The notes under the pieces: generated by a model | Database searches by the model: none | Told to the model about the DNA's origin: nothing | What the model saw: only the letters and a program-made list of their open reading frames with translations | Position numbers and translations under genes: made by a program | Shown here: positions 7,750 to 14,830 of the stretch, one piece after another | Layout: each line of letters opens with the position of its first letter | Position numbering within the stretch: the stretch's first letter is position 1 | Source: VXMO01 sp034422835 | Lineage (GTDB): Bacteria > Chloroflexota > Dehalococcoidia > UBA6926 | Length of the DNA: 40,464 nucleotides | Assembly: GCA_034422835.1 (NCBI GenBank) | Contig: DAOUJJ010000022.1 | Coordinates: forward strand, 1-40,464 | Direction: 5' to 3'

Positions 7750-8375
7750 GTTTGGTCGTTTCCCTCGGTCTCGTTCGCAGCCACCATCTCGGCGATAATG
7801 TCCCGCGCGATGCGGGATGCCCTGCCGCGGTGACTGAGTGCGTTCTTTGCTTCTGAGTCCAATTCGGCTACTGTCTTCCCGTACTCCGGCACGACAAATA
7901 TCGGATCGTATCCGAATCCGTTCGTCCCCCTCGGAGCTTTTCCAATTATACCCCGCAGTTCCCCCTTCGCTATATGAACGGTGTCTACGCCCGGCTCTGC
8001 GATGATGATTACGCAACGGAAGGCCGCGCCCCGCTCTCCATCCGGAACGTCTGCGAGGTTGCGCAGCAAGAGTTCCACGCGGTCTCCGTCGGTCTTGGCA
8101 TCCGGAGCGCCGTATCTCGCACTGATTACCCCGGGCGCGCCGCCCAATGCCTCAACAAACAGGCCGGAGTCGTCGGCGAGCGTCAGAATCCCTCCCGCAT
8201 TTGCGTACGCCTGCGCCTTGATCAGCGCGTTCTCTTCAAGTGTCTCGCCCGTCTCTTCAACATCGATGTCAAGGCCGATGTCGGTAGGCGTTACAAGCTC
8301 AACAGGCAGCCCTTCCAACAACTCACGGAACTCCCGCACTTTGCCGGGATTCCCCGTGCCAACAAGGAGTTTCAT
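7746..8375 (-). CDS. rdgB: RdgB/HAM1 non-canonical purine NTP pyrophosphatase
   Basis: The enzyme hydrolyses XTP, dITP/ITP and N-hydroxylated purine triphosphates to monophosphates, keeping them out of DNA and RNA. The 209-residue protein shows all family blocks: GTGNPGKVREF at the start, ENALIKAQAYA, LADDSGLFVEALGGAPGVISARY, GTNGFGYDPIFVVPEYGKT and the terminal ALSHRGRA. It is the first gene of a run with moaA and moaC and shares ATGA with moaA. The 140 nt upstream carry palindromic repeats rather than an obvious -35/-10 pair. Confidence 0.96.
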   Translation of the reverse strand: MKLLVGTGNPGKVREFRELLEGLPVELVTPTDIGLDIDVEETGETLEENALIKAQAYANAGGILTLADDSGLFVEALGGAPGVISARYGAPDAKTDGDRVELLLRNLADVPDGERGAAFRCVIIIAEPGVDTVHIAKGELRGIIGKAPRGTNGFGYDPIFVVPEYGKTVAELDSEAKNALSHRGRASRIARDIIAEMVAANETEGNDQT

Positions 8376-8376
8376 A

Positions 8377-8504
8377 CGCGACTAAACCTCGCCGTCTCCG
8401 CGAAACTCGTCACTCCCGCGAAAGCGGGAATCCGGAAAACCCCAGGTTCTCGTAGCGCCGGAACGCAGAATCCTGCTGACACAGGCCAATAAACGCTAGT
8501 CGCG
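8377..8504. repeat. Segment bounded by an 8-bp inverted repeat, with internal hairpin
   Basis: CGCGACTA at 8377-8384 and its complement TAGTCGCG at 8497-8504 bound the whole gap between rdgB and the bisphosphatase gene. Inside, 8409-8433 (GTCACTCCCGCGAAAGCGGG and the following AATCC) is a copy of a hairpin repeat also seen at 26321 and, diverged, at 40248. The arrangement could be a short non-autonomous element. An 8-bp match over this distance could also be chance. Confidence 0.45.
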
Positions 8505-8515
8505 AACCGGAAAAA

Positions 8516-9652
8516 CTACTCCGCGCGAATAGCGAACCTGTCCTCCAGGCCGGTCACGATGTCGCGGAATCCGCCGTACTCCAACTCCGTGTACGGAAGC
8601 ATCGCCGGACCCGACCATCCCTGATCGCGCATGTAGAGCGCCTTCTCCTGCGCCTTGTTGCGGACGAGGTCCCACGCCGGATTGTCAAAGAAATCGACAA
8701 CGTTTGCGGAGAACTTACCCTCAGCATTCATGGAGAAGCCGAGCGACTCGACGATTGGCAAGCAATATGGCCCGGTGACCGGCGTATTCATCGCCACCGG
8801 CATCAGCGGCATGTTGTGGGAGCCGCGAGCGTCGCCGCCGATGTAATGCGCCTTGGTAAACGTCGATAGAACCTCCTCCGGAGCGGGGAAGATTCCCTGG
8901 TTGCGCACGATGGCGATAGGGTCGTCCTTGCCGGTGTACGTGCCGGCAATGTTGTGCAGACGTTGCGCGGAGATCGCCGCCGCATCCTGATCGCCGTACG
9001 TCCGTGATGTGATGCTCTCGATGCCGAATCGCTCGTTGTCGCGCAGCAACACCGTGATCTGGTAATAGTCGTCCGGCGCGTGCAGCGTCAGGAGGCTGTC
9101 ACCGTCGGTGTTGTTCATATCGATGATGTTGAAATCGAATCCCTGGATCATGCGCGGCAGCATAAGGCCGGCGCAGTACATCGGATCAGCGAAACCGAGG
9201 AAGAGCGGCAGATTGTAGGCGCCCGGCCCACACTTATCCGCCGCAAAGATCATGAACGACTCCGCGGGGCGCGCGCTGTTGGTTCTCACCGGCTCGTGCT
9301 CGAACTCGACTTCCGCCACGCCGGGGCCTGCGCCGCGCACGTTACCGGAGGGCGCGTCCACCAGCAGGTCTTGTCCCGCACCGTACAGCCCGTACTCCTG
9401 CGCGATGGCCGTCGCCGCAAGAAAGCTATCCCACGCGAACTGGTGAATCTCTGTATCGTCCTTGCCGCGCGTATGGGACATGATGATTGCGATGTCATCG
9501 CCCACGTGGAACACGTAGCCATCGATGAGCAGCCCCCGTTCAATCGCGGCCTGCACCTCAGAGCGTACCTTGTCCAGCATCTCTTCCGTCGGCCTTGTAT
9601 GGCCGCCGATGGACCCGACGTCCGCCTTGATGGCTGAAAGTGTCAAGCGCAT
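8516..9652 (-). CDS. Bifunctional fructose-1,6-bisphosphate aldolase/phosphatase (class V)
   Basis: FBPA/P enzymes form fructose-1,6-bisphosphate from triose phosphates and dephosphorylate it, making gluconeogenesis one-way. Typical members are archaeal or from deep-branching bacteria. The 378-residue protein matches the family: LSAIKADVGSIGGHTRP at the N-terminus, DGYVFHVGDDIAIIMSH, GAGQDLLVDAPSGNVRGAGPGVAE, the FAADKCGPGAYNLPLFLGFADP block, HYIGGDARGSHNMPLMPVA and the GWSGPAMLPYTELEYGGF end. Several metal-binding aspartates lie in these blocks. The ATG at 9652 follows AGGGGG. A longer reading to 9763 adds an unrelated 37 residues. Confidence 0.93.
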   Translation of the reverse strand: MRLTLSAIKADVGSIGGHTRPTEEMLDKVRSEVQAAIERGLLIDGYVFHVGDDIAIIMSHTRGKDDTEIHQFAWDSFLAATAIAQEYGLYGAGQDLLVDAPSGNVRGAGPGVAEVEFEHEPVRTNSARPAESFMIFAADKCGPGAYNLPLFLGFADPMYCAGLMLPRMIQGFDFNIIDMNNTDGDSLLTLHAPDDYYQITVLLRDNERFGIESITSRTYGDQDAAAISAQRLHNIAGTYTGKDDPIAIVRNQGIFPAPEEVLSTFTKAHYIGGDARGSHNMPLMPVAMNTPVTGPYCLPIVESLGFSMNAEGKFSANVVDFFDNPAWDLVRNKAQEKALYMRDQGWSGPAMLPYTELEYGGFRDIVTGLEDRFAIRAE

Positions 9653-9833
9653 GGTTATTTCCCCCTGTGTTTCGTGGCTGTTTCCTGCGCACGGCGCTTC
9701 TCCGATAACTGGAAAGCAACCGCTGCGGAGCAATCTATTACCCCACCTGGTGGGCTTACCCAAGCCCGATTCACCCTACCAGTGACGCGCGAACCGTGTC
9801 AAAGCAAACCTATCCCGCCGCCACGCCGTCAAC

Positions 9834-9872
9834 TTGACATTAGAGCCGCCAAAAATCTAGGCTTAGGCGGCT
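9834..9872 (+). promoter_or_regulatory. Candidate promoter with overlapping palindrome before the crotonase gene
   Basis: TTGACA (9834-9839) is followed after 18 bases by a weak -10 hexamer TAGGCT (9858-9863). A 7-bp inverted repeat AGCCGCC (9844-9850) / GGCGGCT (9866-9872) brackets the -10 region, which could be an operator. The rest of the 258-nt divergent gap holds no other feature I can support. Confidence 0.4.
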
Positions 9873-9910
9873 TTACACAGAAGAATCCACAGAGGTGGGA
9901 GGGGAAGCAA

Positions 9911-10759
9911 ATGCCTGAACTGCTATACGAGAAGAATGACGCGGAACACTACGCGACGTTCACCATGAACCGCCCTGATCGGCTGAACGCCATGGGCGGC
10001 AGCATGAACGAGGAGTTGCAGATTGCGCTCCACGATTTCAACAACGACCGCAACATGTGGGTCGGCATCGTCACCGGCAACGGCCGGGCATTCTCAGCGG
10101 GCGCAGACCTGCGCGAAATGTCGGATCGCAACACACGCACGGCCGAGGTCAATGAGGCGTTCGACAAGGGTGAGATCGACGCAGAGGAGCGGGCGCGTCG
10201 CCTGTTCCAGATTTCCGGCGGCGGAGGAGCCGGCCCCACGGGCTCTCTCTTCCAGTTCGCCCGCTCGCCCAAGCCTTTCATTGCGGCCATCAACGGACTG
10301 GCCGTCGGCGGCGGCACTGAGCGCGCCATCGATTGCGATATACGCATCATCTCGACCGAGGCCTACATGGGTCTGTTCGAGGTGAAGCGCGGAATCATGC
10401 CCGGCTCCGGCATGCACCTGATGCCCCGCCTCGTTCCCGTGGGTGAGGCGATGTACATCGGCCTGACGGCGGACCGCATCTCCCCCCAGGAGTGCCTGCG
10501 CATCGGCCTCGTGCACGAGGTTGTCGAGCCCGATCAACTCCTGCCGCGCGCTGTTGAGATTGCCAAGATGATTTCGGAGAATGCGCCTATCGCCGTCCAG
10601 GGCGTCAAGGCTACCGCGCAATTCTGGCGCAACCTCTTCATCGACGAGCACTACCAGTTCAGCGGATGGGTCAACCGCATCGTTGGCGGCTCCGAGGACT
10701 CCAAGGAGGGCCCGCTCGCCTTCGCAGAGAAGCGGGCGCCCAACTGGCAGAATCGCTAG
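9911..10759 (+). CDS. Enoyl-CoA hydratase/isomerase (crotonase) family protein
   Basis: Crotonases hydrate or isomerise acyl-CoA thioesters. In the 282-residue protein, the first oxyanion-hole segment GRAFSAGADLREM is near 58-70 and the second, INGLAVGGGTERAIDCD, is further on. Both acid/base glutamates of true hydratases are in place: one in GGGTERA and one in LFEVKRGIMP. Hydratase activity is therefore possible. An insertion rich in Gly (ISGGGGAGPTG) precedes the second oxyanion segment. The ATG at 9911 follows GGGAGGGG. A strong hairpin terminator follows, so it is likely monocistronic. The specific CoA substrate is unknown. Confidence 0.92.
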   Translation: MPELLYEKNDAEHYATFTMNRPDRLNAMGGSMNEELQIALHDFNNDRNMWVGIVTGNGRAFSAGADLREMSDRNTRTAEVNEAFDKGEIDAEERARRLFQISGGGGAGPTGSLFQFARSPKPFIAAINGLAVGGGTERAIDCDIRIISTEAYMGLFEVKRGIMPGSGMHLMPRLVPVGEAMYIGLTADRISPQECLRIGLVHEVVEPDQLLPRAVEIAKMISENAPIAVQGVKATAQFWRNLFIDEHYQFSGWVNRIVGGSEDSKEGPLAFAEKRAPNWQNR

Positions 10760-10784
10760 ATTCCGCGTTCCACAAGGAACCCAC

Positions 10785-10820
10785 AAGCGGGGCGGCACAA
10801 TGTGCCGCCCCGCTTCATTT
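10785..10820 (+). terminator. Intrinsic terminator after the crotonase gene
   Basis: AAGCGGGGCGGCA and its complement TGCCGCCCCGCTT form a 13-bp GC-rich stem (10785-10797 with 10803-10815), followed by a short T-rich tail. It lies 25 nt after the crotonase stop and before the thrC-like promoter. Confidence 0.8.
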
Positions 10821-10840
10821 GTTCCAACCTGTCACACGAT

Positions 10841-10849
10841 TGCTACAAT
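10841..10849 (+). promoter_or_regulatory. Extended -10 promoter element of the thrC-like gene
   Basis: TGC-TACAAT lies 71 nt before the ATG, directly after the crotonase terminator. No convincing -35 is present. The leader (about 10856-10920) does not resemble a T-box or SAM riboswitch that I can recognise. Confidence 0.5.
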
Positions 10850-10920
10850 GGTTCAGTCGGCTGATTTCGCATTGGCCAACAAGTTTGAGCGGATTCAAGG
10901 CAGAACGGATTACAGCCCTC

Positions 10921-12150
10921 ATGCCCTACACAACGTCGCTACGGTGTAAAGAGTGCACTTGGGAGACCGAACTCCTGCCTGTCAACGTCTGTGATCTCTG
11001 CTTCGGGCCACTCGAGGTTCAATATGACTATGACGCCATCTCCCGCGTCATGTCCCGTGAGTCCATCAAGAACGGCCCACCCTCCATGTGGCGCTACGCC
11101 GAACTCCTGCCCGCCGATCCTGAGAATCGCGTCGACATCAACGCCGGTCTCACCCCCCTCATCAAGGCGGACAGGCTCGGCAAGGAGCTTGGACTGAACG
11201 AACTCTATCTCAAGAACGACTGCGTCAACCCGACTTACTCTTTTAAAGACCGTGTTGTCTCGGTTGCCGCTACTGCCGCGCGCGATTTCGGCTTCGATAC
11301 CCTCGCCTGCGCGTCAACCGGCAACCTCGCCGGCTCAGTTGCCGCCCATGCCGCACGCGCCGGAATCAGGTGCTACGTCTTCATTCCCGCCGATCTCGAA
11401 CTTGGCAAGGTCGTGGGCGCGGCCATCTACGGCCCTACCCTCGTCGCCGTCAATGGCAGCTATGACGACGTAAATCGACTCTGTTCAGAGATCGCAGATC
11501 GTTACGGCTGGGCTTTCGTCAACATCAACGTCCGTCCCTACTATTCGGAGGGCTCCAAGACGTTGGGGTATGAGGCGGCAGAGCAACTCGGCTGGCACGC
11601 GCCGGATCACACAATCGTTCCTGCCGCTTCCGGCTCCATGTTCACCAAGATCTGGAAGGGCCTCAACGAGCTTCACGACATCGGCATCATCAGCAAGCCA
11701 AAAACGAAGATGCACATCGCCCAGGCGGAAGGCTCATCGCCCATCGTCTCCGCCTACGATGCCGGCATCAAGGATATTCGTCCCGTCCGGCCCGACACCG
11801 TTGCCAAATCGCTTGCCATCGGCAACCCTGCCGACGGCTACTATGCGCTCAAAGTTATCGAGGACAGCGAGGGCACCGGCCACGCCGTCTCGGACGCGGA
11901 GATCGTTGATTCCATGAAACTCCTGGCCCAGACGGAGGGCATCTTTGCAGAGACGGCCGGTGGCGTTACCATCGGTGTCCTGCGCAAGTTGGCTGCCAAG
12001 GGGCTCATCGGAAAGGATGAGGTGACCGTCGCTTATATCACCGGAAACGGACTGAAAACGCAGGAGGCCGTGCAGGATGTGGCGCAGACAGTCAACATCA
12101 ATGCCTCCCTGCGCGACTTTGAAGACGCAATCAAGGCCGAGGATGCCTGA
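10921..12150 (+). CDS. thrC: Threonine synthase or threonine-synthase-like PLP enzyme
   Basis: Fold-type II PLP enzymes of this family turn O-phosphohomoserine into threonine. The 409-residue protein starts with a zinc-ribbon-like segment (Cys9, Cys12, Cys24, Cys27). The PLP lysine is Lys109 in NPTYSFKDR, the phosphate-binding loop is in ASTGNLAGSVAAHAARAG, and SGSMFTKIWKG follows. The ATG at 10921 gives the family's usual N-terminus; the upstream in-frame extension to 10666 crosses a terminator. What is unusual is the context: a NIL-domain gene and a CysO-like sulfur carrier follow in the same direction. The enzyme may therefore handle a protein thiocarboxylate as nucleophile instead of, or as well as, water. 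That is inference. Confidence 0.88.
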   Translation: MPYTTSLRCKECTWETELLPVNVCDLCFGPLEVQYDYDAISRVMSRESIKNGPPSMWRYAELLPADPENRVDINAGLTPLIKADRLGKELGLNELYLKNDCVNPTYSFKDRVVSVAATAARDFGFDTLACASTGNLAGSVAAHAARAGIRCYVFIPADLELGKVVGAAIYGPTLVAVNGSYDDVNRLCSEIADRYGWAFVNINVRPYYSEGSKTLGYEAAEQLGWHAPDHTIVPAASGSMFTKIWKGLNELHDIGIISKPKTKMHIAQAEGSSPIVSAYDAGIKDIRPVRPDTVAKSLAIGNPADGYYALKVIEDSEGTGHAVSDAEIVDSMKLLAQTEGIFAETAGGVTIGVLRKLAAKGLIGKDEVTVAYITGNGLKTQEAVQDVAQTVNINASLRDFEDAIKAEDA

Positions 12151-12207
12151 TCGCGTCCCGCAGGGTTCATCCTCTAACCGGAACAACAGGGAATAACGGG
12201 GGGAACA

Positions 12208-12450
12208 ATGGCCAAGGCTCGTGTCCGATTCACGTTCGCATCGGAACTCATCCAGGAACCCATCATCTGGTCGCTTGGCCGCGAATACGAGGTGGTCACA
12301 AACATCCGTCGCGCCAACGTGGAGGAGGATCAGGGCTGGGTTATTCTCGAACTCGACGGCGAACAGGGCGAAATCGACCGCTGCATTGATTGGGTCAAGT
12401 CAAAGGGCGTCCGCGTTGACCCCGTCTCCGGGGACGTTATTGAAGGCTAA
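12208..12450 (+). CDS. NIL domain-containing protein
   Basis: The 80-residue protein is a stand-alone NIL domain (ACT-like ferredoxin fold). It has the pattern RVRFTFASELIQEPIIWSL, then TNIRRANVEEDQGWVILELDG, then a last helix EIDRCIDWVKSKGVRVDPV. NIL domains occur at the C-terminus of the methionine importer ATPase MetN, where they sense methionine, and in proteins of an archaeal homocysteine-forming system. That makes a role in sulfur amino acid metabolism or its sensing plausible here. The ATG follows ACGGGGGGAAC. It starts 57 nt after the thrC-like gene and is probably co-transcribed with it. Confidence 0.85.
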   Translation: MAKARVRFTFASELIQEPIIWSLGREYEVVTNIRRANVEEDQGWVILELDGEQGEIDRCIDWVKSKGVRVDPVSGDVIEG

Positions 12451-12529
12451 CTAACTTCACCAAGATCACTTACCCGCCCGGCCTCTTAGCAGGAACTGTG
12501 TAAGCCGCCCGTCAAAGTAGGCACGATTG

Positions 12530-12557
12530 ATGACAAAACGCACACAATGCATGACAA
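12530..12557. promoter_or_regulatory. Direct repeats ATGACAA upstream of the toxin-antitoxin pair
   Basis: ATGACAA occurs at 12530-12536 and 12551-12557, a 21-bp period (two helical turns), just upstream of the toxin ATG at 12565. Ribbon-helix-helix antitoxins usually repress their own promoter through spaced repeats, so these are candidate operator half-sites. Short repeats like these can arise by chance. Confidence 0.35.
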
Positions 12558-12564
12558 TTGACGT

Positions 12565-12846
12565 ATGGATACAAGGTACGAGTGGAATGAGGAGAAGAAT
12601 CAGCAACTCATAAGACAACGAGGGGTCTCATTTCAAGATGTTGTGGAGTCCATCGCGCGGGACGGCCCAGTTGATGCATATGCCCACCCCAACCAGAGCC
12701 GTTATCCGGGACAGAGCGTCTATGTTGTGGATATTCGCGATTACTTGTACCTGGTTCCCTATGTCGAACAAGACGAAAGAACAAGCTTCCTCAAGACAAT
12801 CATTCCAAATCAAAGAGCCATGAGAAGGTATGGCCGAAGGGGTTAG
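12565..12846 (+). CDS. BrnT-family toxin
   Basis: BrnT toxins are small RelE-fold ribonucleases. The 93-residue protein follows the family pattern: an opening YEWNEEKNQQLIRQRGVSFQDV, a middle strand pair with VYVVDIRDYLYLVPYVE, and the C-terminal FLKTIIPNQRAMRRY. The order, toxin first and antitoxin second with only 2 nt between them, is typical of brnTA. No Shine-Dalgarno sequence is visible. Base composition is lower in GC (about 45-52% in two 60-base lines counted by hand) than the flanking thrC-like gene (about 65% in one such line), which suggests later acquisition. Confidence 0.82.
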   Translation: MDTRYEWNEEKNQQLIRQRGVSFQDVVESIARDGPVDAYAHPNQSRYPGQSVYVVDIRDYLYLVPYVEQDERTSFLKTIIPNQRAMRRYGRRG

Positions 12847-12848
12847 AC

Positions 12849-13193
12849 ATGAATTACGAGCTAGATGATGAAGAGCAGGAAATCCTTGAAGCATTCAGAC
12901 GCGGCGAACTAAAGCGGATGCCTAATGCTGATGAGGAAATTGCGCTTGCCAAGCTGACGGCACGCAATACGCTAAAGAAATCCAGGCGTGTGACCCTGCG
13001 AGTGACGGAGCACGATTTTGACATGGCGCATACTCGTGCAATGGAGGAAGGCATACCCTATCAGACTCTTCTGTCAAGCATCATCCACAAATACCTCTCC
13101 GGTCGTCTGACTGACTTGGGCCCCTCTGTCGTCAGGGAAACACCGCGTAAGCTGGAGAAAGACGACGATTCTGCTTCATTCCGCTATAGTTAG
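12849..13193 (+). CDS. CopG/ribbon-helix-helix antitoxin partner of the BrnT toxin
   Basis: The 114-residue protein has an acidic N-terminal helix (LDDEEQEILEAFRRGELK), then ARNTLKKSRRVTLRVTEHDF, then EEGIPYQTLLSSIIHKYLSG. This is the arrangement of CopG-type antitoxins paired with BrnT-like toxins: the N-terminal part binds the toxin and the RVTLRVTE strand plus following helices bind DNA. The C-terminal 25 residues are polar and probably disordered. It lies 2 nt after the toxin stop. Autoregulation through the upstream direct repeats is a reasonable but untested inference. Confidence 0.82.
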   Translation: MNYELDDEEQEILEAFRRGELKRMPNADEEIALAKLTARNTLKKSRRVTLRVTEHDFDMAHTRAMEEGIPYQTLLSSIIHKYLSGRLTDLGPSVVRETPRKLEKDDDSASFRYS

Positions 13194-13266
13194 AGGAACA
13201 CCACGCGTACGCGGCGGTTCACATCCTGAAGTAACAGATAAGTCAGACCAAAGGAGCCAGTTGTCT

Positions 13267-13542
13267 ATGTCGGTCACAGTCAAGATTCCCACGCCTCTGA
13301 GGCGCGTGACAGATGGCGTCGATGAGATTGAAGCCAGCAGTGATCGGCTCGACGGCGCGCTCGCGATCCTCAACGAGCGCTTCCCCGGCATCAAGGAGCG
13401 CCTCTTCAACAACGAGGGGGAGCTCCACCGCTTCGTCAATATCTACGTGAACGGCGAGGACGTCCGATTCCTCAGCGGCCTTGAAACTCCTCTCAAGGAG
13501 GGCGACGAGGTCAGCATTGTCCCGGCCGTTGCCGGCGGCTAA
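13267..13542 (+). CDS. CysO-like (MoaD/ThiS family) ubiquitin-fold sulfur carrier protein
   Basis: The 91-residue beta-grasp protein ends in AVAGG, the di-glycine tail that is adenylated and thiocarboxylated in sulfur carriers. The body closely resembles mycobacterial CysO as I remember it: an N-terminal VTVKIPTPLRR strand, the LHRFVNIYVNGEDVRF segment, and GDEVSIVPAVAGG at the end. This is nearer to CysO than to molybdopterin-synthase MoaD. In mycobacteria CysO gives its sulfur to CysM with O-phosphoserine, and Mec then trims the product. Neither a Mec-type protease nor a ThiF/MoeB activator is in this window. ATG 13267 is chosen over TTG 13261; AAAGGAG lies upstream of both. Confidence 0.88.
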   Translation: MSVTVKIPTPLRRVTDGVDEIEASSDRLDGALAILNERFPGIKERLFNNEGELHRFVNIYVNGEDVRFLSGLETPLKEGDEVSIVPAVAGG

Positions 13543-13561
13543 TCCGCGCTACCCACCCGAT

Positions 13562-14797
13562 TCAATCCAGACCAGAATCCGACTCCCACTCTTCCGGTAT
13601 ATCCGCCTGTTCGCGCGCCTGCTGTGATTTCAGCCACAGGCCGCGCTGCTCCTCCCGCGCCGCCTCGTCACTCGGGGTATACGCGGCATGAAAATCCCGC
13701 CTGAACTGTTCATATGTGCCCGCTGCAATGGCCGTGCGCGCGTCGTCAAACAGGCGATGGATGAACCGCAGATTGTGAATGCTCGCCAGACGATATGCGA
13801 GCAGCTCCTTCGCTTTGAACAGGTGCTGGAGATAAGCGGCGGAATGCGTCGCGCACACTTGGCAATCACACCCCTCCATCAGCGGCCCTAACTCACGGGT
13901 ATAACGAGCGTTGAGGATGTCTACCCGACCCTGCGGCGTGTAGAGCGCTCCGTTGCGCGCAACGCGCGTCGGCAGCGCGCAGTCGAACGTATCGATGCCC
14001 CGCGCCACTCCCTCCACGATGTCCTCCGGCGACCCGACACCCAACAGGTGGCGCGGCTTGTGCGATGGCAGCAACGGCATGGAAACGTCCACCATCTCCC
14101 ACATCACGTCCTTCGGTTCGCCGAGGCTCAGGCCGCCGATTGCTATTCCCTGCGTCCCGTCAAGCGCGGCGATAAACCGCGACGACTCTTCCCGTAAATC
14201 TGTTTCCATCCCGCCTTGCACGATGCCGTACAACAGGCCCGCCTTCGGGCGATGCGCTCGTGCCGAGCGCTCTGCCCACAGATGCGTCCGCGCCATCGCC
14301 CTCTCTACCCCATCTCGCTCCACGCCGTATTGCAGTGGCTGATCCAGGCACATGATCATGTCCGCGCCCAGCCGTTCCTGCAGCACCACGGCAGATTCAG
14401 GTGACAGGTGGAACTGTGTCCCGTCGATGTGGGAGAGGAATGTAACCGCCTCGTCCGAGATACGCAGTCGGTGCGCCAGTGACGTCATCTGGAAACCACC
14501 GGAGTCGGTCGCTATGGGGCGATTCCAGCCCATGAATCCATGCAGTCCACCCGCCTGTTCGATGAGATCCACACCGGGCCTTAGCGCAAGGTGATAGGCA
14601 TTGCAGATGACAACCTGCCCGCCCACTGCCGCCACGTCAGACGGAGACAGCGCCTTGACGCTTCCCTGCGTGGCTACGGGTAGGAAGGCGGGGGTCTGAA
14701 TCTTACCATGCGGCGTAACGAGGATTCCCGTTCGCGGCCCCGGCGCAGCGCCGTCTGCCGGGCTCGTCATGCGGAAATACGGAACGGAAGTCGTCAT
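13562..14797 (-). CDS. tgt: Queuine/preQ1 tRNA-guanine transglycosylase Tgt
   Basis: Tgt exchanges guanine-34 in GUN-anticodon tRNAs for preQ1, on the way to queuosine. The 411-residue protein shows DSGGFQ (Asp98), GIVQGG (191-196), LLGVGSPEDI, the nucleophile region GIDTFDCALPTR (Asp272) and the zinc site CDC-x2-C (Cys310, Cys312, Cys315) with His341. It is about 35 residues longer than the E. coli enzyme, mostly in an N-terminal extension and a charged C-terminal tail. M10 is an alternative start. It converges on the sulfur-carrier gene (19 nt between stops) and lies 33 nt downstream of ctaB in the same direction. Confidence 0.96.
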   Translation of the reverse strand: MTTSVPYFRMTSPADGAAPGPRTGILVTPHGKIQTPAFLPVATQGSVKALSPSDVAAVGGQVVICNAYHLALRPGVDLIEQAGGLHGFMGWNRPIATDSGGFQMTSLAHRLRISDEAVTFLSHIDGTQFHLSPESAVVLQERLGADMIMCLDQPLQYGVERDGVERAMARTHLWAERSARAHRPKAGLLYGIVQGGMETDLREESSRFIAALDGTQGIAIGGLSLGEPKDVMWEMVDVSMPLLPSHKPRHLLGVGSPEDIVEGVARGIDTFDCALPTRVARNGALYTPQGRVDILNARYTRELGPLMEGCDCQVCATHSAAYLQHLFKAKELLAYRLASIHNLRFIHRLFDDARTAIAAGTYEQFRRDFHAAYTPSDEAAREEQRGLWLKSQQAREQADIPEEWESDSGLD

Positions 14798-14830
14798 GCG
14801 GTCATGCAGAGACCAGTGATTTGAGCAAAC

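Noticed and set aside
7750..8016. N-terminal extension of moaA by 89 residues
   Set aside because: It overlaps rdgB in another frame, is Arg-rich, and the ATG at 7749 gives the normal MoaA N-terminus with ATGA coupling.
12565..13193. Toxin-antitoxin pair as part of an integrated mobile element
   Set aside because: No integrase, transposase, att duplication or tRNA lies nearby; only the two genes stand out in composition.
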